A stretch of 64,000 nucleotides of DNA from Trichococcus alkaliphilus (GTDB taxonomy: Bacteria; Bacillota; Bacilli; Lactobacillales; Aerococcaceae). Below the pieces are notes generated by a model, which saw only the letters and a program-made list of their open reading frames with translations, was not told the DNA's origin and did no database searches. This document shows positions 24,742 to 35,825 of this stretch, one piece after another (positions within the stretch are counted from its first letter, which is position 1; each line of letters starts with the position of its first letter). The position numbers were made by a program, and so were the translations under genes. The stretch is taken from assembly GCF_003008695.1 (NCBI RefSeq), contig NZ_PXZT01000003.1:3439-67438 (forward strand). The letters run 5' to 3'.

Positions 24742-24816
24742 TCGTGAAGTAAACGAATTCCATGCGGTTAACCGGTTTCCACTTCTCACCATTGTGCCTT
24801 GAACATTTAGATCGAA

Positions 24817-24953
24817 GGTTGTCCGATAACGTCGAAGAATCGGACAACCTAAGTTGGTTCGGTTCGAAGGTTGTCCGATAACGCTGATGAATTGGACAAC
24901 CGGAGCATGTTCGGTTCGAGGGTTGTCCGATAACACTGAAGAATCGGACAACC
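24817..24953. repeat. GGTTGTCCGAT triple-hairpin array
   Basis: Three near-identical 33-bp palindromes occupy 24817-24849, 24869-24901 and 24921-24953, an exact 52-bp pitch. Each is GGTTGTCCGAT, an 11-base loop (AACGCTGAAGA type), then ATCGGACAACC. The two 19-bp spacers share TTCGGTTCGA. The array lies between the fic terminator and the betaine-binding protein terminator and overlaps no convincing gene. Confidence 0.9.
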
Positions 24954-24978
24954 CAGGCTACTTTTACCAAAAAAGCAA

Positions 24979-25009
24979 GAGCTGCTGCCTCGGAATGAGG
25001 CAGCAGCTC
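24979..25009 (-). terminator. Terminator of the OpuA-type operon
   Basis: GAGCTGCTGCCTC and GAGGCAGCAGCTC form a perfect 13-bp stem with a five-base loop. On the minus strand it is followed by TTGCTTTTTTGG, 22 bp after the stop of the binding-protein gene. Confidence 0.85.
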
Positions 25010-25031
25010 CTGCTAGTGTTCAATATTCTGT

Positions 25032-25940
25032 TTATTTGGCTACGCCGGCAGTCCATTCTGCGACTAGATCCGGATTAGCTTCGACGAACGCTGCAGCAGC
25101 GTCTTCGGCTGATTCGCCTTCATAGATTTGGAGCATCAAGGCTTCGACATCTTCGATGGTCCAATGGAATTGATCCAATACTTGGTAAGCTTCAGGCATG
25201 TCGGTTTCGAGTCCTTCACGTGCCATCGTGTGGATCGTTTCTTCGCTGCCGAAAGTTCCCTTGGGATCATCCAGGTATTTCAGGTCATAGGCCGAGAACA
25301 TCCAATGCGGGTTCCAGGCTGTTATGACGATGTCTTCTTCATTTTCGATTGCTTGTTCGAGTGTGACGGTCATTGCGCCGGATGAGGACGTTTCGATTGC
25401 CCAATCACTCAGATTCGAGTAATCCGTGATGGCACGCTCAGCAGCTGCCACGATACCTGCACCTGGCTCGATTCCGGTGATGGATTTGCCGGATTGATCG
25501 GTCAAATCTTCGATGGAGTCGACATCCATATACGCAGGAACGGCCAGACCGATCTTCGCGCCTTCAAGGTTTCCGCCTAGGTCGACCATCTTATCGCCGT
25601 ATTCTTCCAATTGTGCGCCGTGCGTTCCGGGCAGCCAAGCGCTCAACATGGCATCCGCTTCGCCTGTGGAAACGGCTTCCCACATGATTGCGTTATCCAA
25701 TGGTGTCAAAGTCACATCGTAACCGAGGTCTTCCAGAACTTTTGCGACAACGTGGTTTGTGGCCACTGCGTCATCCCATTCGACGTAAGCCAGTTCAATT
25801 TCCTGGCCTTTGCCGACCGTGTCTTCCATGGATGCTGTATCTTCTGTCGCACCGCATCCAGCGGCGATCAGTGTGACACCTAAGCCCAATCCGGCAGTAA
25901 GTCCGAGGCGTTTCCAGTTACGTTTTGTTGTTTTTATCAT
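25032..25940 (-). CDS. opuAC: Glycine betaine/choline-type ABC substrate-binding lipoprotein
   Basis: Started at MIKTTKRN behind GGAGAG, the product is 302 residues. A basic signal peptide ends in lipobox AAGC. The mature part is an OpuAC/ProX-like fold with aromatic cage residues: IELAYVEWDDAVATNHVV, MLSAWLPGTHG, ITGIEPGAGIV and VITAWNPHWMFSAYDLKYL. Trp residues in these motifs hold quaternary ammonium groups. It should deliver betaine or related osmoprotectants to the OpuAB permease. Last gene of a three-gene operon, 58 bp after the permease. Confidence 0.9.
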   Translation of the reverse strand: MIKTTKRNWKRLGLTAGLGLGVTLIAAGCGATEDTASMEDTVGKGQEIELAYVEWDDAVATNHVVAKVLEDLGYDVTLTPLDNAIMWEAVSTGEADAMLSAWLPGTHGAQLEEYGDKMVDLGGNLEGAKIGLAVPAYMDVDSIEDLTDQSGKSITGIEPGAGIVAAAERAITDYSNLSDWAIETSSSGAMTVTLEQAIENEEDIVITAWNPHWMFSAYDLKYLDDPKGTFGSEETIHTMAREGLETDMPEAYQVLDQFHWTIEDVEALMLQIYEGESAEDAAAAFVEANPDLVAEWTAGVAK

Positions 25941-25998
25941 AGGTATGTTTCTCTCCTTTTTATTTGGCAATTAGGAATATGTGAGTCTTTATGTAGCT

Positions 25999-26853
25999 TT
26001 ATGATGCGCTCTTTTTGCTGAATTTTTGGGTCAGACGGTCGATGATGATGGCAAGCACAACCAAAGCCAACCCGGATACGAAACCGGAACCGATTTTGGC
26101 GCGCTGCAAAGCGGAAAGGACATTACGGCCCAATCCAGGGGCACCGATCATCGAAGCGATGACGACCATCGACAAGGACAGCATAACGGTCTGGTTGATG
26201 CCGGCCATAATCGTGGATTTCGCCAACGGCAACTCGACTTTGAATAACCTTTGCGCGCCGGTGCTGCCGAATGATTCGGCTGCTTCAACCAGTTCGGTGG
26301 AAACTTGTCTGATCCCCAGATTCGTGAAGCGGACGGTCGGCGGGATTGCGAAAATAAGTGACGCAAGCACCCCCGGAACCATGCCGATCCCGAAGAAAGC
26401 AACGGCTGGAATCAGATAAACAAAGGCTGGCATCGTCTGCATGAAATCCAAGACCGGATTGATGATGCTGTTCGCAAGTTTGTTTTTCGCCATCAGGATA
26501 CCAAAAGGCACACCGATCAGTACGGACAGCAAGCTCGAAAACAGGACCAGCGTCAAGGTGAACATCAAGTCTTCCCAGAGTCCTTGGTTATGGATGAACC
26601 AGAGTCCGACGACGGAAAAGATGGCCAGGCCGAATTTTTTCCCTGAGGCAAAGAATGCCAACAGAGCGACTAATACAATCAGGATGACTGCCGGTATGGC
26701 CGTCAATGTTGAAGTCATCAGATCAATCAAAGTCTGCGAAGACTCTTTGATCGGATCGAACAAAAAGCTGAACGTGTCTGCGGTCTTATCCGTGACGTAT
26801 TCAGTGAACTCGGCAACCGGCAATTCAGGAATGAAGTTTAATAGATTATCCAT
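25999..26853 (-). CDS. opuAB: Glycine betaine ABC transporter permease
   Basis: This 284-residue membrane protein carries about six transmembrane segments and the BPD_transp_1 signature ([29 protein letters not shown]). The [24 protein letters not shown]-like segment ([20 protein letters not shown]) is highly typical of ProW/OpuAB. An N-terminal amphipathic extension ([16 protein letters not shown]) is also characteristic. Its start overlaps the end of the ATPase gene by eight bases, implying translational coupling. Confidence 0.9.
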   Translation of the reverse strand: MDNLLNFIPELPVAEFTEYVTDKTADTFSFLFDPIKESSQTLIDLMTSTLTAIPAVILIVLVALLAFFASGKKFGLAIFSVVGLWFIHNQGLWEDLMFTLTLVLFSSLLSVLIGVPFGILMAKNKLANSIINPVLDFMQTMPAFVYLIPAVAFFGIGMVPGVLASLIFAIPPTVRFTNLGIRQVSTELVEAAESFGSTGAQRLFKVELPLAKSTIMAGINQTVMLSLSMVVIASMIGAPGLGRNVLSALQRAKIGSGFVSGLALVVLAIIIDRLTQKFSKKSAS

Positions 26854-28048
26854 TTACGGACACCTCGCTTTCTCCTGCCAAAGCGGCTATGACAGCGCCT
26901 CTGACAAGTACTCCCACCAATCTGTCGTTTTCGATGACAGCGACCGGCGAGCTTGAATCATGGATGATCGGGAAAATATCGCTCAAAGTAGTATCTTTGG
27001 AGACAGTCGGGATATCTTCTCTAAGGATGCCATCCACTCTAGTAGTGTTGGCTTTCAACGCTTTCGTAGCGTCCTCGGCAGTGATGTACCCTTTCAGTCT
27101 GCGGTGATTGTCCACCACAAGGATTGTTGAAATCCCTTCTTGGCGTAATAATTCCAATGCGAAGAGCGGGCCATGTTTTTCGATATTCATGACGATCGGA
27201 CGCTTCATGATGTGTTCGGCCGTCAGTACTTTCGAACGGTCGACGTCCTCCACGAATTTTTCGACATAGCGCGTTGCCGGATTGGTCAATATTTCCTCCG
27301 GCGTACCGATTTGGACCAATTCCCCGTCCTTCAGCAGCGCAATCCGGTCCCCGATGCGCAAAGCTTCGTTCAGATCATGGGTGATGAAGATGATGGTTTT
27401 TTTGACGTTTGCCTGCAGATCCAACAGTTCATCCTGCATCTCACGACGGATCAATGGATCCAAAGCCGAGAAGGCTTCGTCCATCAACAGGATTTCCGGG
27501 TCATTCGCCAGTGCACGGGCCAAACCGACCCGTTGCTGCATCCCGCCGGATAATTGGTTCGGATACTGATGACTGTAATCGCCAAGACCGGAATTCTCCA
27601 AAGCCTGTTGCGCTCGTTCCTTGCGCTCGGCTTTTGCGACGCCTTGCACTTCCAGTCCGTATTCGGTGTTCTCCAAAATCGTGCGATGCGGGAATAAGCC
27701 GAAGTTCTGGAAAACCATACTCATTTTTTCTCGGCGCACTTGGCGCAATTCCTTCTTGTCCATGATCGATAAGTTCTCTCCGTCGATCAGGATGTTGCCC
27801 TTCGTCGGTTCGATCAAACGGTTGAACATCCGCACAAGTGTCGACTTCCCGCTTCCGGAAAGACCCATGATGACGAAGATTTCACCTTCTTCTATGGAAA
27901 GACTGACGTTGTTTACCCCTACTGTCGCCCCAGTGGCGCGCAGGATGTCTTGCTTGCTCTTCTTTTGTTCAAGAAGTTCCAGAGCCTTCTCTGATTTTTT
28001 CCCAAAAATTTTCGTTACGTTCTCTATTTTTATTTTCGGCAAGTTCAT
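26846..28048 (-). CDS. opuAA: Glycine betaine ABC transporter ATP-binding protein with CBS domains
   Basis: The 400-residue protein starts at [11 protein letters not shown] after GAGGAG. The ATPase domain has Walker [11 protein letters not shown]-loop FQNFGLFPH, signature [15 protein letters not shown], Walker [13 protein letters not shown] and His in [10 protein letters not shown]. Two C-terminal CBS domains (about residues 275-395; [49 protein letters not shown]) are expected to sense ionic strength or nucleotide ligands and gate uptake under osmotic stress, as in OpuA. First gene of the operon. Confidence 0.92.
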   Translation of the reverse strand: MNLPKIKIENVTKIFGKKSEKALELLEQKKSKQDILRATGATVGVNNVSLSIEEGEIFVIMGLSGSGKSTLVRMFNRLIEPTKGNILIDGENLSIMDKKELRQVRREKMSMVFQNFGLFPHRTILENTEYGLEVQGVAKAERKERAQQALENSGLGDYSHQYPNQLSGGMQQRVGLARALANDPEILLMDEAFSALDPLIRREMQDELLDLQANVKKTIIFITHDLNEALRIGDRIALLKDGELVQIGTPEEILTNPATRYVEKFVEDVDRSKVLTAEHIMKRPIVMNIEKHGPLFALELLRQEGISTILVVDNHRRLKGYITAEDATKALKANTTRVDGILREDIPTVSKDTTLSDIFPIIHDSSSPVAVIENDRLVGVLVRGAVIAALAGESEVSVNG

Positions 28049-28534
28049 TGCTCCTCTCAAATTTTCGATGCTGTATGTGTGGATTCTTTTTAATAGTGGA
28101 GATCAAATCCCCGAATCCGATTATGGGCCTCTGCAATGTACAAATATAGTGTTACATTTTCATTTATTCCAAAAAAATAAATTGAAGATAATTTTGTTAC
28201 ATCACAAAGCTACAACCACTATTATCCAGTTATGGCGCGGATATGCAAATCAAAAATGAATTATTTGTGAATTTTTCGCGAAAAAGGATGCGGTTACACA
28301 CGCTTCCTAAAGGTAACCGTGAAGAATCCGATTTTTTTTTAAAACAGTTGTTTGCAGAATCAGAATGTTGCTATTTCGTACTTTCAATATAAATGCAATC
28401 CCGTGCTGATGGCTTCCATTTTGCACACGTAAAAAAGGATCCCTGTCTCTTTAAAGAGCAGGAATCCTTTTTTAATCAGTTATTTTTTCAGGTGATACTT
28501 TTCGCATCAGCTGAAAGCCAGGCTTCATATAGGA
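28049..28534. other. Intergenic region between opuA and the alpha-glucoside operon
   Basis: AT-rich stretch of about 480 bp. It should contain the osmotically controlled opuA promoter, but I cannot pick boxes with confidence. A short dyad CGGTTAC...GTAACCG lies near 28290-28317, followed by a T run at 28330. The terminator of the GH4 gene is at 28431-28473. No gene is seen. Confidence 0.5.
28431..28473 (-). terminator. Terminator of the alpha-glucoside operon
   Basis: AAAAAAGGAT-CCTG-TCTTT pairs with AAAGA-CAGG-ATCCTTTTTT, with single mismatches, over nearly its whole length, giving T runs in both directions. It is 60 bp after the GH4 gene stop. Confidence 0.75.
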
Positions 28535-29890
<1,356 letters not shown>

Positions 29891-31480
29891 TTATTCTTCT
29901 ACAATTTCTCTATTTAATACTGTATCAACGGCTCTACGAATACTGTTCACCTGCAAACCATATACGACTTGAACATTTTGGCCTTTCTTGATGATGCCAC
30001 TTGCCCCTGTCTCATTCTTCAAGATCCCTTCGTTCACTTTTTCAGGATCGGTTAAAGTAAGTCTTAAGCGCGAGTAGCAGTTCGTGACCGTCTCGATATT
30101 CGCTTCGCCACCGAGGGCAGCAACAATCGTATGCGCCATTCCCAACTCATTTGCGGGTGCTCCTGCTTTAGCGCTCTTCTCTTGATAATCTTTTTTCGAA
30201 TACAAACGTGTTTCTAATCCCAACTCTTCTCTACCGATCGTTTTGTAATTAAACATCGTGATCAAAAAGCGGAACAGGAAGTAATACACTACAAAGAAGA
30301 ATAAGCCGACGACAATATACATGGGCCACGCTGTTCGTTCTGTTCCCAGCGGCACATTATATAACAAGAAGTCTATTAATCCGTTTGGCCCTATTGCCCG
30401 CACGTTCAGAACATTCAGCAAGACCATACTCAATCCACTTAAACCAGCATGGACAACAAATAATAAGGGAGCGACAAACATAAAGGAAAATTCGATTGGT
30501 TCTGTTACACCAGCAATCAAAGAAGTCGCTGCTGCAGGAATCAGAATGGCACGCGCTTTCGCTTTATTTTCCGGCTTGGCTGTATGGTACATCGCTAGGC
30601 AAGCACCAATCAGACCGAACATTTTAGAGATACCGCGTGCATCCCAGATGACACTCGGTGCTAATAATCCGCCATCCGGATTTGCAATTTCAGCAAAGTA
30701 GATGTTCCGTGCCCCTTCAAAAATTTCGCCTCCGACCTCGGCGATGCCGCCCAGTTCCGTGTATAAGAACGGTGTGTACACTAAGTGATGCAGTCCGGTC
30801 GGGATAAGCAAACGTTCCAACGAACCATATAGGAAGACACCGAAGTTACCGCTTTGATTGATCAAGGTTCCTAAACTGCTGATGCCTCCTTGGAAGAACG
30901 GCCAGATGTAAGTGAACAAAATACCCAAGGACACAAGGATAGGAATCAACACGATGAAGACAAACCGCGTGCCGCCATAAATTTGGAAAGCATTGTTGAA
31001 TTCTTTGTTGGCATAGCGATTATGAACAATCGCGGTAAGCACTCCTAGGAAGATGCCCAGAAAAACACCCATATCCAAGACTTGGACACCTAAGACCATC
31101 GTCTGTCCGGTCCCCTGCAGATCGCCTTCTACAAGGATGCCTTGCAGACCCATGAAACGATTCATTGCATTAATGAAGACAAGATAACCGAGCAGCGCGA
31201 TAAATCCTGCTTCTGATTTTTTCTTGTTGGCTAATCCAACAGCCAAGCCGACGCAGAAGACGACGCCCAAGTTCACTAAAATCGAAACGAGTGATCCGGA
31301 TAGGATTGTTCCGAATCCGGTTGTAATCGGGTTATTCAAAAATGGCAAAACCTCCAACAGACGCGCATTGGTAAATAGATTTCCTATCGCGATTAAAATG
31401 CCCGCTATCGGTAAAATTAAAACGGGAATAAACATCGCTTTGGAAAATTTCTGCATGGTATCCATGACTCTCTCTTTCAT
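29891..31480 (-). CDS. PTS alpha-glucoside/maltose transporter, EIICB
   Basis: The 529-residue protein has an N-terminal EIIC membrane domain of the glucose superfamily (MQKFSKAMFIPVLILPIAG, SGSLVSILVNLGVVFCVG, LIPTGLHHLVYTPF, AGVTEPIEFSFMF). A C-terminal EIIB domain carries the phosphorylated Cys in NCYSRLRLTL. No EIIA domain is attached, so phosphate must come from a separate EIIA(Glc). Sequence style matches MalP/GlvC/AglA carriers. It brings in and phosphorylates the sugar that the GH4 enzyme, 30 bp downstream, hydrolyses. Strong GGAGGG site. Confidence 0.9.
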   Translation of the reverse strand: MKERVMDTMQKFSKAMFIPVLILPIAGILIAIGNLFTNARLLEVLPFLNNPITTGFGTILSGSLVSILVNLGVVFCVGLAVGLANKKKSEAGFIALLGYLVFINAMNRFMGLQGILVEGDLQGTGQTMVLGVQVLDMGVFLGIFLGVLTAIVHNRYANKEFNNAFQIYGGTRFVFIVLIPILVSLGILFTYIWPFFQGGISSLGTLINQSGNFGVFLYGSLERLLIPTGLHHLVYTPFLYTELGGIAEVGGEIFEGARNIYFAEIANPDGGLLAPSVIWDARGISKMFGLIGACLAMYHTAKPENKAKARAILIPAAATSLIAGVTEPIEFSFMFVAPLLFVVHAGLSGLSMVLLNVLNVRAIGPNGLIDFLLYNVPLGTERTAWPMYIVVGLFFFVVYYFLFRFLITMFNYKTIGREELGLETRLYSKKDYQEKSAKAGAPANELGMAHTIVAALGGEANIETVTNCYSRLRLTLTDPEKVNEGILKNETGASGIIKKGQNVQVVYGLQVNSIRRAVDTVLNREIVEE

Positions 31481-31562
31481 TTGTTTCCCTCCAATATGAT
31501 TTCTTTAATATGACTACAGTGTAGCGGGAACCGACCGGAAATAAAAGGCTTTCATAACGTTA

Positions 31563-31596
31563 AAAAACGTGTTCCGCAAAGACGAAACACGTTTCA
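31563..31596 (-). terminator. Terminator of the RpiR gene
   Basis: AACGTGTTCC and its near complement GAAACACGTTT form a stem that ends in TTTTTT on the minus strand, about 35 bp after the regulator stop codon. The PTS gene therefore probably has its own promoter in 31481-31560. Confidence 0.7.
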
Positions 31597-31630
31597 CTTA
31601 CTATTCTGTTTGCTACTGCTGTCATGCTTT

Positions 31631-32416
31631 CTATGCTTTTTCTTCTTCTGCTGGCTCTTCAACTTCATTGATTTCTTTCAGGTAACGGCTCAATAGGTAC
31701 TCCACAAGCAGCAATGTAAATGGAAAGAATGTATTGGGCAACAGATTCCTGTCATCGAGCTTGTGTTGATCGGTAACCTTAAAATTCAGATCACTACATT
31801 CACCTAACCGATTGGGCGTTTCCTTCGTGAAAGCTACAGTAAAAATGCCAGCATTTTTCGCTTTCAGCGCCTTATCTATGACACTTTGCGTCTCTCCTGA
31901 TTTGGAAATGGCTACAAATGCCCCGATGTTTTTCAGATTATTCTCCAACACACCAATAGAATCCAATGTGGTGGCAAGGATGACTGGTTTCCCCAACAGC
32001 AACAGTTTTTTATAGAAATATTCTGCTGCAATCGCCGAGAAACCGGCAGCATAGATGAAAATGAATTTCCCGTCCAAACTCAATACTTTTCCGATGAAAT
32101 CGTCCATGTCCTCTATTGAATTATGTTGCAGCACGAGCGCATGATCCAGTTGAAAAAATTCATCTTCCGAGCTTCCTACAGGCACTGTTTCGGCATTCAC
32201 AAGCGGTAATAAGTGATAATAGAGATCAATGAAACCTTTGTATCCCAGCTTTTTCGACAAGCGAATAATAGTTGCCGGTGAAGTATAATTTTCTTTAGCA
32301 ATCTGGCGGACACCCATCTGTAGGACTGTATCCATGTTGTTGATGATGTATGTCAACAGTTTTTGATCAGATTCGCTTAATTCCTTACCTTGAACTAACT
32401 TGGCAATATCTACCAC
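31631..32416 (-). CDS. RpiR family transcriptional regulator
   Basis: The 260-residue protein has an RpiR-type N-terminal helix-turn-helix (LQMGVRQIAKENYTSPATIIRLSKKLGYKGF) and a C-terminal SIS sugar-phosphate-binding domain (GKFIFIYAAGFSAIAAEYFYKK, FVAISKSGETQSVIDKALKAK). It is probably the GlvR-like regulator of the adjacent alpha-glucoside PTS and GH4 genes, sensing the imported sugar phosphate. The start is taken as GTG at 32416, with AGGGGTGG eight bases upstream; a GTG four codons earlier is possible. Acidic C-terminal tail (EEPAEEEKA). Confidence 0.87.
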   Translation of the reverse strand: MVDIAKLVQGKELSESDQKLLTYIINNMDTVLQMGVRQIAKENYTSPATIIRLSKKLGYKGFIDLYYHLLPLVNAETVPVGSSEDEFFQLDHALVLQHNSIEDMDDFIGKVLSLDGKFIFIYAAGFSAIAAEYFYKKLLLLGKPVILATTLDSIGVLENNLKNIGAFVAISKSGETQSVIDKALKAKNAGIFTVAFTKETPNRLGECSDLNFKVTDQHKLDDRNLLPNTFFPFTLLLVEYLLSRYLKEINEVEEPAEEEKA

Positions 32417-32573
32417 GCACGGATCCACCCCTAAAGTTTTTGTCCTCTCTAGTATAACGAAAATCAGCCTGTCTATGCATATTTATTCAAAATATTTGTT
32501 GAAATAAGAGAGCTGTTCCATTCGGGCAACGCGCCGGGAATGTTTCCATCGTCCTACGCGCTCAACGCAAAAA

Positions 32574-32619
32574 ACGCACCACCCTTACTCTGCTAACAGA
32601 GCTAATGGGTGGTGCGTTC
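32574..32619 (-). terminator. Terminator of the sucrose operon
   Basis: AACGCACCACCC pairs with GGGTGGTGCGTT, with an inner CTCTG/CAGAG helix. On the minus strand it runs into a TTTTTT tract 20 bp after the scrB stop. Confidence 0.85.
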
Positions 32620-32639
32620 AACTATGATATCTTGCTTCT

Positions 32640-34130
32640 TTAGGCCAATTCCCAAAGTTCGAGGCTGTAATCGATTGCGTTGCCTGCCGCTAGCGACAGA
32701 CCGGTTTCTCCCGCTTGCGGGAATACGCGGGAGGTGAAGGTGCCTTCGCCGTCGTTGACGAAGATTTCGATTGAGCTGGTGTCGACGAAAATCTGCAGTT
32801 TCACTGCATCCATCTGTTCGACCGTCAGCGTGCGGGTCGTGCCGAACTCTTCTGCGAACGGGATGCCGCATTGGCTACGGTCGATCGTGATTTTCTTGAC
32901 GGATGGATCCAAGGTGATGCGGAAACGTTTATCATTGGCCGCATCTTCGCAGAGATCCAAAGTAACCGGCGCGTGGTCAGCTGACGTCGGGAATGCTACA
33001 TCCAGCTGGAGCTCGTAGCAGTTGCCACCGTTGCGCTCGATCGTCTTTTCGCCAAACAACAAGCTTGATTCAGACACGGACTTCTCATTGCGCAAGGACA
33101 CCAATTCGCGGACCGGTTGCTGGATCAGTTTTCCTTCTTTGATGGACAGTTCGCGCGGCAACGTCAGGCAGTGCGCCCAGTCTTCGCTGTCGGTCGGATA
33201 CGCCACATCCGGCAAGCCCATCCAAGCCGTCAAGATGCGGCGGCCATCCGGGCTTTCGGCGGTCTGGGTGGCATAGAAATCGAACCCGGAATCCAGTTCC
33301 TGGAAGCCTTCATGCTCCAATTTCAGCTCATCCATCTGGAAGTCATCAGAGATGACATAGCCCGTCTGGAAAATATTGTGGTAACGGTCGCCTTCCGGCT
33401 CCAGTCCTTGCGGTGAAAACAGCAGCACCGTTTTGCCGTCGATCTCGAACAGATCCGGGCATTCCCACATGAAGCCGAAGTCCGGCAAGCCGGCATCGAC
33501 TTCGCCCATCAATTCCCATTCCAAGGCATCCTTGGAACGGTACATCAGGATTGTGCCGGTTTCGTCGGTGCGTTGGGCACCAATGACGGTGTAATAGGTG
33601 CCCTGCTGCTCCCAGACTTTGGGATCGCGGACATGGTCGGTGTAGCCTTCCGGTTTACCGGCGATAGCAGGCGGCAGGAATTTCGTGAAGCTGCCGTCCG
33701 CCTCCATGCGGGCAACAATTTGGTTCGGCACCCTTTCCCATTCTTCCGTGCGGACATTACCGGTGTACATGATGTGCAGCTGGCCGCCCTTGACGAAGCC
33801 GCTGCCGGAATAGACGCCGTGGCTGTCGTACGGGGTGTCAGGCAACAGCGCGACGCCCTCTTCCTCCCATTGCACGAGGTCGGTCGAAGTCAGGTGGTAC
33901 CAATGCTTCAAACCGTGGACCGCGCCCATCGGAAACCATTGATAGAAGAGATGCCATTTGCCGTCGAAATAGGTGAAGCCGTTCGGATCGTTCAAAAGGC
34001 CTGTGTTCGGTTGGATGTGGTAGTTTTGGCGGAAGGGTGACTGCGCCACCCTTTTCGCCAATTCTTCCAGATAGTTGTCGGAATAATCCGAGGTTTGTTT
34101 ATAGCGCTCCTCGCGCGTCCATACTTTCAT
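32640..34130 (-). CDS. scrB: Sucrose-6-phosphate hydrolase (GH32)
   Basis: The 496-residue enzyme shows the GH32 triad motifs: LLNDPNG with nucleophile Asp48, HVRDPKVW with Asp169, and MWECPDLF with acid/base Glu223. The five-blade propeller (to about residue 340) is followed by a C-terminal beta-sandwich domain (VDTSSIEIFVNDGEGTFTSR). It has no signal peptide, so it acts inside the cell on sucrose-6-phosphate made by the EIIBC protein encoded upstream, releasing glucose-6-phosphate and fructose. AAAGGAA precedes the ATG. The gene is 77 bp downstream of scrA. Confidence 0.93.
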   Translation of the reverse strand: MKVWTREERYKQTSDYSDNYLEELAKRVAQSPFRQNYHIQPNTGLLNDPNGFTYFDGKWHLFYQWFPMGAVHGLKHWYHLTSTDLVQWEEEGVALLPDTPYDSHGVYSGSGFVKGGQLHIMYTGNVRTEEWERVPNQIVARMEADGSFTKFLPPAIAGKPEGYTDHVRDPKVWEQQGTYYTVIGAQRTDETGTILMYRSKDALEWELMGEVDAGLPDFGFMWECPDLFEIDGKTVLLFSPQGLEPEGDRYHNIFQTGYVISDDFQMDELKLEHEGFQELDSGFDFYATQTAESPDGRRILTAWMGLPDVAYPTDSEDWAHCLTLPRELSIKEGKLIQQPVRELVSLRNEKSVSESSLLFGEKTIERNGGNCYELQLDVAFPTSADHAPVTLDLCEDAANDKRFRITLDPSVKKITIDRSQCGIPFAEEFGTTRTLTVEQMDAVKLQIFVDTSSIEIFVNDGEGTFTSRVFPQAGETGLSLAAGNAIDYSLELWELA

Positions 34131-34207
34131 CGTTTATTCCTTTCCTAGTCAAATTAGTCCTATGCCTAGTAGTCCAAGCCTGCCTCTCGGAAATTAGATC
34201 GATTGGA

Positions 34208-35686
34208 TCACAGTGTTTCCTTATTCAGAGCTGAAGGAACCTGTTCCGCATTTCTTTTTTTCGCTTCGTCTTTTGTCCAGTCGCGTTTGCTTAAGACGTA
34301 GGTCATGGATACTGTCGTGAGTGTCGCGATCAGCATGCCCAAGACGTAGATCCACAAGTCTTCTTGTTTGATCGAGATGACGCCCGGCAGGCCAGCTGCG
34401 CCCATTGCGATCGCTTTAACCTTGAAGAAGGAGATGAACGCGCTGCTGACGCCGGAACCGATCATCGCTGCGTAGAACGGGTAGCGGTATTTCAGGTTGA
34501 TACCGAACATCGCAGGCTCAGTGATCCCCAAGTAAGCGGAGATTGCGGAAGCGGAAGCCAAGCTTTTCGCTTTTTGTTCCTTGATAATGAAGAACATCGC
34601 CAATGCGGCAGCTCCTTGAGCCACGTTTGACATAGCGGCGATCGGGAAGATGAACGTACCGCCTGTTTTGGCGATATCAGCCAACAATTGCGTTTCGACA
34701 GCGATGAAGCTGTGGTGCATACCGGTAACGACCAGTGGAGCGTAGAAGAAACCGATGATGGCTCCGCCGATGGCACCTGTCGTGTCATACAACCATACAA
34801 GGCTGTTTGTCATCACGTCGCCGAGTGTACGCGTCAGAGGTCCTACCAATGTGAAAGTCAGGAAGCCAGTGCTAATTATAGCGAACAGCGGTGTGACCAG
34901 GTTATCCAATGATGTGTGCACGCGTTTGTGCAAGAACGTTTCGATTTTCGCCAAGATGTAAGATGCAAACAAGATCGGCAGTACTGTTCCTTGGTAACCG
35001 ACTTTAGCGATTTCGAATCCGAAGATATCCCAGAAAGGCACTTCGCCTGCAGCCAAGACTGCTGGATAGTTGTAGGCATTGACAAGATCCGGGTGGACCA
35101 TCAACATCCCCAAAACAGCTCCCAAGTATGGGTTACCGCCGAATTTCTGCGTTGCGCTGAAACCGATCAGGACTGGAAGGAAGACATATGCCGCGTTGGA
35201 GAATGTGTTGATCATCGCTGCAAAACCTTCGATGGCCGGATAAGCTTCAATCAGCGATTTTCCGGTAACAAACAAATCCTGTGCCGTGAATACGTTGTTC
35301 AATCCCATCATCAAACCACAAGCTACGATGGCCGGAATGATCGGTACGAAGATATCCGAAAGCAATTTGACGCCTTGTTGGATCGGATTCAATTTTTGCG
35401 TGCCGGCTGTTTTGACTTCCTCTTTGCTCATGGCGTCGATGCCGGCCATCTTGATGAATTCCTTGTAGACTTCATTTACGATTCCGGAACCCAAGATAAT
35501 CTGGTATTGGCCAGCCGTGGAGAACGTCCCTTTGACTTCGTCACGTGCGTCCAATCCCGCTTGATCGACTTTGCTTTCATCCCTCAAAACCAAGCGGAGT
35601 CGTGTCGCACAGTGCGTCGCCGCCTGTACATTGTCTTTCCCGCCGATATCCGTCAACAATTCTTCTGCAATCTTTTTGTAATCCAT
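34208..35686 (-). CDS. scrA: PTS sucrose transporter, EIIBC
   Basis: Started at MDYKKIAEELL after GAGGGAG, the product is 492 residues. The N-terminal EIIB domain carries the phosphorylation Cys in AATHCATRLRLVL. The EIIC domain follows from about residue 100 (IFVPIIPAIVACGLMMG, VTGMHHSFIAVETQL, LGITEPAMFGINLKYRYPF), typical of sucrose/trehalose carriers. There is no fused EIIA. It imports sucrose as sucrose-6-phosphate for ScrB. Two AACCGGTT palindromes in its leader suggest LacI-type (ScrR) repression. Confidence 0.92.
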   Translation of the reverse strand: MDYKKIAEELLTDIGGKDNVQAATHCATRLRLVLRDESKVDQAGLDARDEVKGTFSTAGQYQIILGSGIVNEVYKEFIKMAGIDAMSKEEVKTAGTQKLNPIQQGVKLLSDIFVPIIPAIVACGLMMGLNNVFTAQDLFVTGKSLIEAYPAIEGFAAMINTFSNAAYVFLPVLIGFSATQKFGGNPYLGAVLGMLMVHPDLVNAYNYPAVLAAGEVPFWDIFGFEIAKVGYQGTVLPILFASYILAKIETFLHKRVHTSLDNLVTPLFAIISTGFLTFTLVGPLTRTLGDVMTNSLVWLYDTTGAIGGAIIGFFYAPLVVTGMHHSFIAVETQLLADIAKTGGTFIFPIAAMSNVAQGAAALAMFFIIKEQKAKSLASASAISAYLGITEPAMFGINLKYRYPFYAAMIGSGVSSAFISFFKVKAIAMGAAGLPGVISIKQEDLWIYVLGMLIATLTTVSMTYVLSKRDWTKDEAKKRNAEQVPSALNKETL

Positions 35687-35759
35687 TTTTTCTCCCTCTT
35701 TCCTTTTGTCTGTTGTGCCTAAGAATAAGTGCAATAAAAACTTTGTTTCATCTCATTTC

Positions 35760-35825
35760 GGAACCGGTTCCTTTCTGGCTCAAAATGATAAGGAGCAGGT
35801 TTTCTGTATTGGTGAAACCGGTTCC
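35760..35825 (-). promoter_or_regulatory. Two LacI-type operators before the sucrose operon
   Basis: GGAACCGGTTCC (35760-35771, perfect palindrome) and GAAACCGGTTCC (35814-35825) lie 54 bp apart, centre to centre, upstream of scrA. The AACCGGTT core with central CG fits LacI/ScrR family binding. Paired sites on the same helix side would allow cooperative binding or looping. Confidence 0.7.
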
